21,242 nt of DNA from the NCBI GenBank assembly GCA_964591565.1, contig CAZQEC010000020.1, positions 1 through 21,242 of the forward strand. The letters are read 5' to 3'. A program made the translations under genes and the position numbers. The notes beneath the pieces are model-generated. The model was not told the DNA's origin, did not search any database, and saw nothing but the letters and a program-made list of their open reading frames with translations. The DNA is from CAZQEC01 sp964591565 (GTDB lineage: Bacteria > Patescibacteriota > UBA1384 > CAJBMM01). Positions 21,190 to 21,242 of this stretch are shown here, in pieces (the first letter of the stretch is position 1; each line of letters begins with the position of its first letter).

Positions 21190-21242
21190 GCGTATTAGCT
21201 CATTAAGAAATCTTACTTTAGGGTAGCTTTCAGTAGCTCAAG
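21190..21242. repeat. Right arm of 53-bp terminal inverted repeat
   Basis: Exact reverse complement of 3-55. Here the sequence is non-coding and lies 60 bp upstream of dnaX. See the left arm for interpretation. Confidence 0.95.

Noticed and set aside
1..21242. Alternative genetic code (UGA read as Gly or Trp)
   Set aside because: All major genes give full-length products with the standard code, and dnaB ends at TGA exactly where the family ends.
1..21242. tRNA or rRNA genes in the gaps
   Set aside because: No tRNA cloverleaf with a GTTCGA-type T arm and acceptor pairing, and no rRNA-like sequence, was found in the intergenic stretches I read.

Overview
This window looks like one complete contig of about 21 kb from a compact bacterial genome, most probably a member of the Patescibacteria (Candidate Phyla Radiation). 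That placement is inference. It rests on tightly packed operons with genes that abut or overlap by a base, slightly short versions of housekeeping proteins (a PcrA/UvrD helicase that ends just after motif VI, a 220-residue RsmI), and a small membrane-anchored hypothetical protein of a type I associate with that group. The standard genetic code is used. No rRNA, tRNA or CRISPR array was found. The two contig ends are a perfect 53-bp inverted repeat of each other.

Nearly all genes lie on the minus strand, so transcription runs from right to left. At the right end dnaX and dnaB (replication) abut at 21130-18209. An island on the opposite strand follows (17457-18128): an antitoxin-like small protein and a PIN-domain toxin, bracketed by copies of a hairpin repeat that includes a perfect 43-bp tandem duplication. 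Then come a promoter-terminator RNA unit (17225-17051), a repair helicase pcrA, and an operon of a G5/RlpA-like cell-wall protein, rsmA, rsmI and a Fic protein (14936-11464). The order cell-wall protein then rsmA recalls yabE-rnmV-ksgA of Bacillus.

Between the fic operon and a plus-strand DUF3800 gene (10570-11148) lie a possible gene remnant and a second promoter-terminator unit that looks like a small RNA of about 155 nt. Next is metG-EamA-tatD (10357-7232). A third promoter-terminator cassette (7164-6550) carries an unrecognised 129-residue protein with much more GC-rich third codon positions than its surroundings. The left third holds nfu-folD-mnmA (6328-4183), a secreted four-repeat fibronectin-III protein, a small membrane-anchored protein, and recG, which runs into the left terminal repeat.

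Most of the window is housekeeping: replication (dnaX, dnaB), repair and recombination (pcrA, recG), translation and RNA modification (metG, rsmA, rsmI, mnmA), one-carbon metabolism (folD) and Fe-S delivery (nfu). The unusual content lies in the gaps: three cassettes with near-consensus promoters and their own terminators, several families of palindromic repeats, three genes whose -10 element sits only 6-7 nt before the start codon, and the inverted contig ends.
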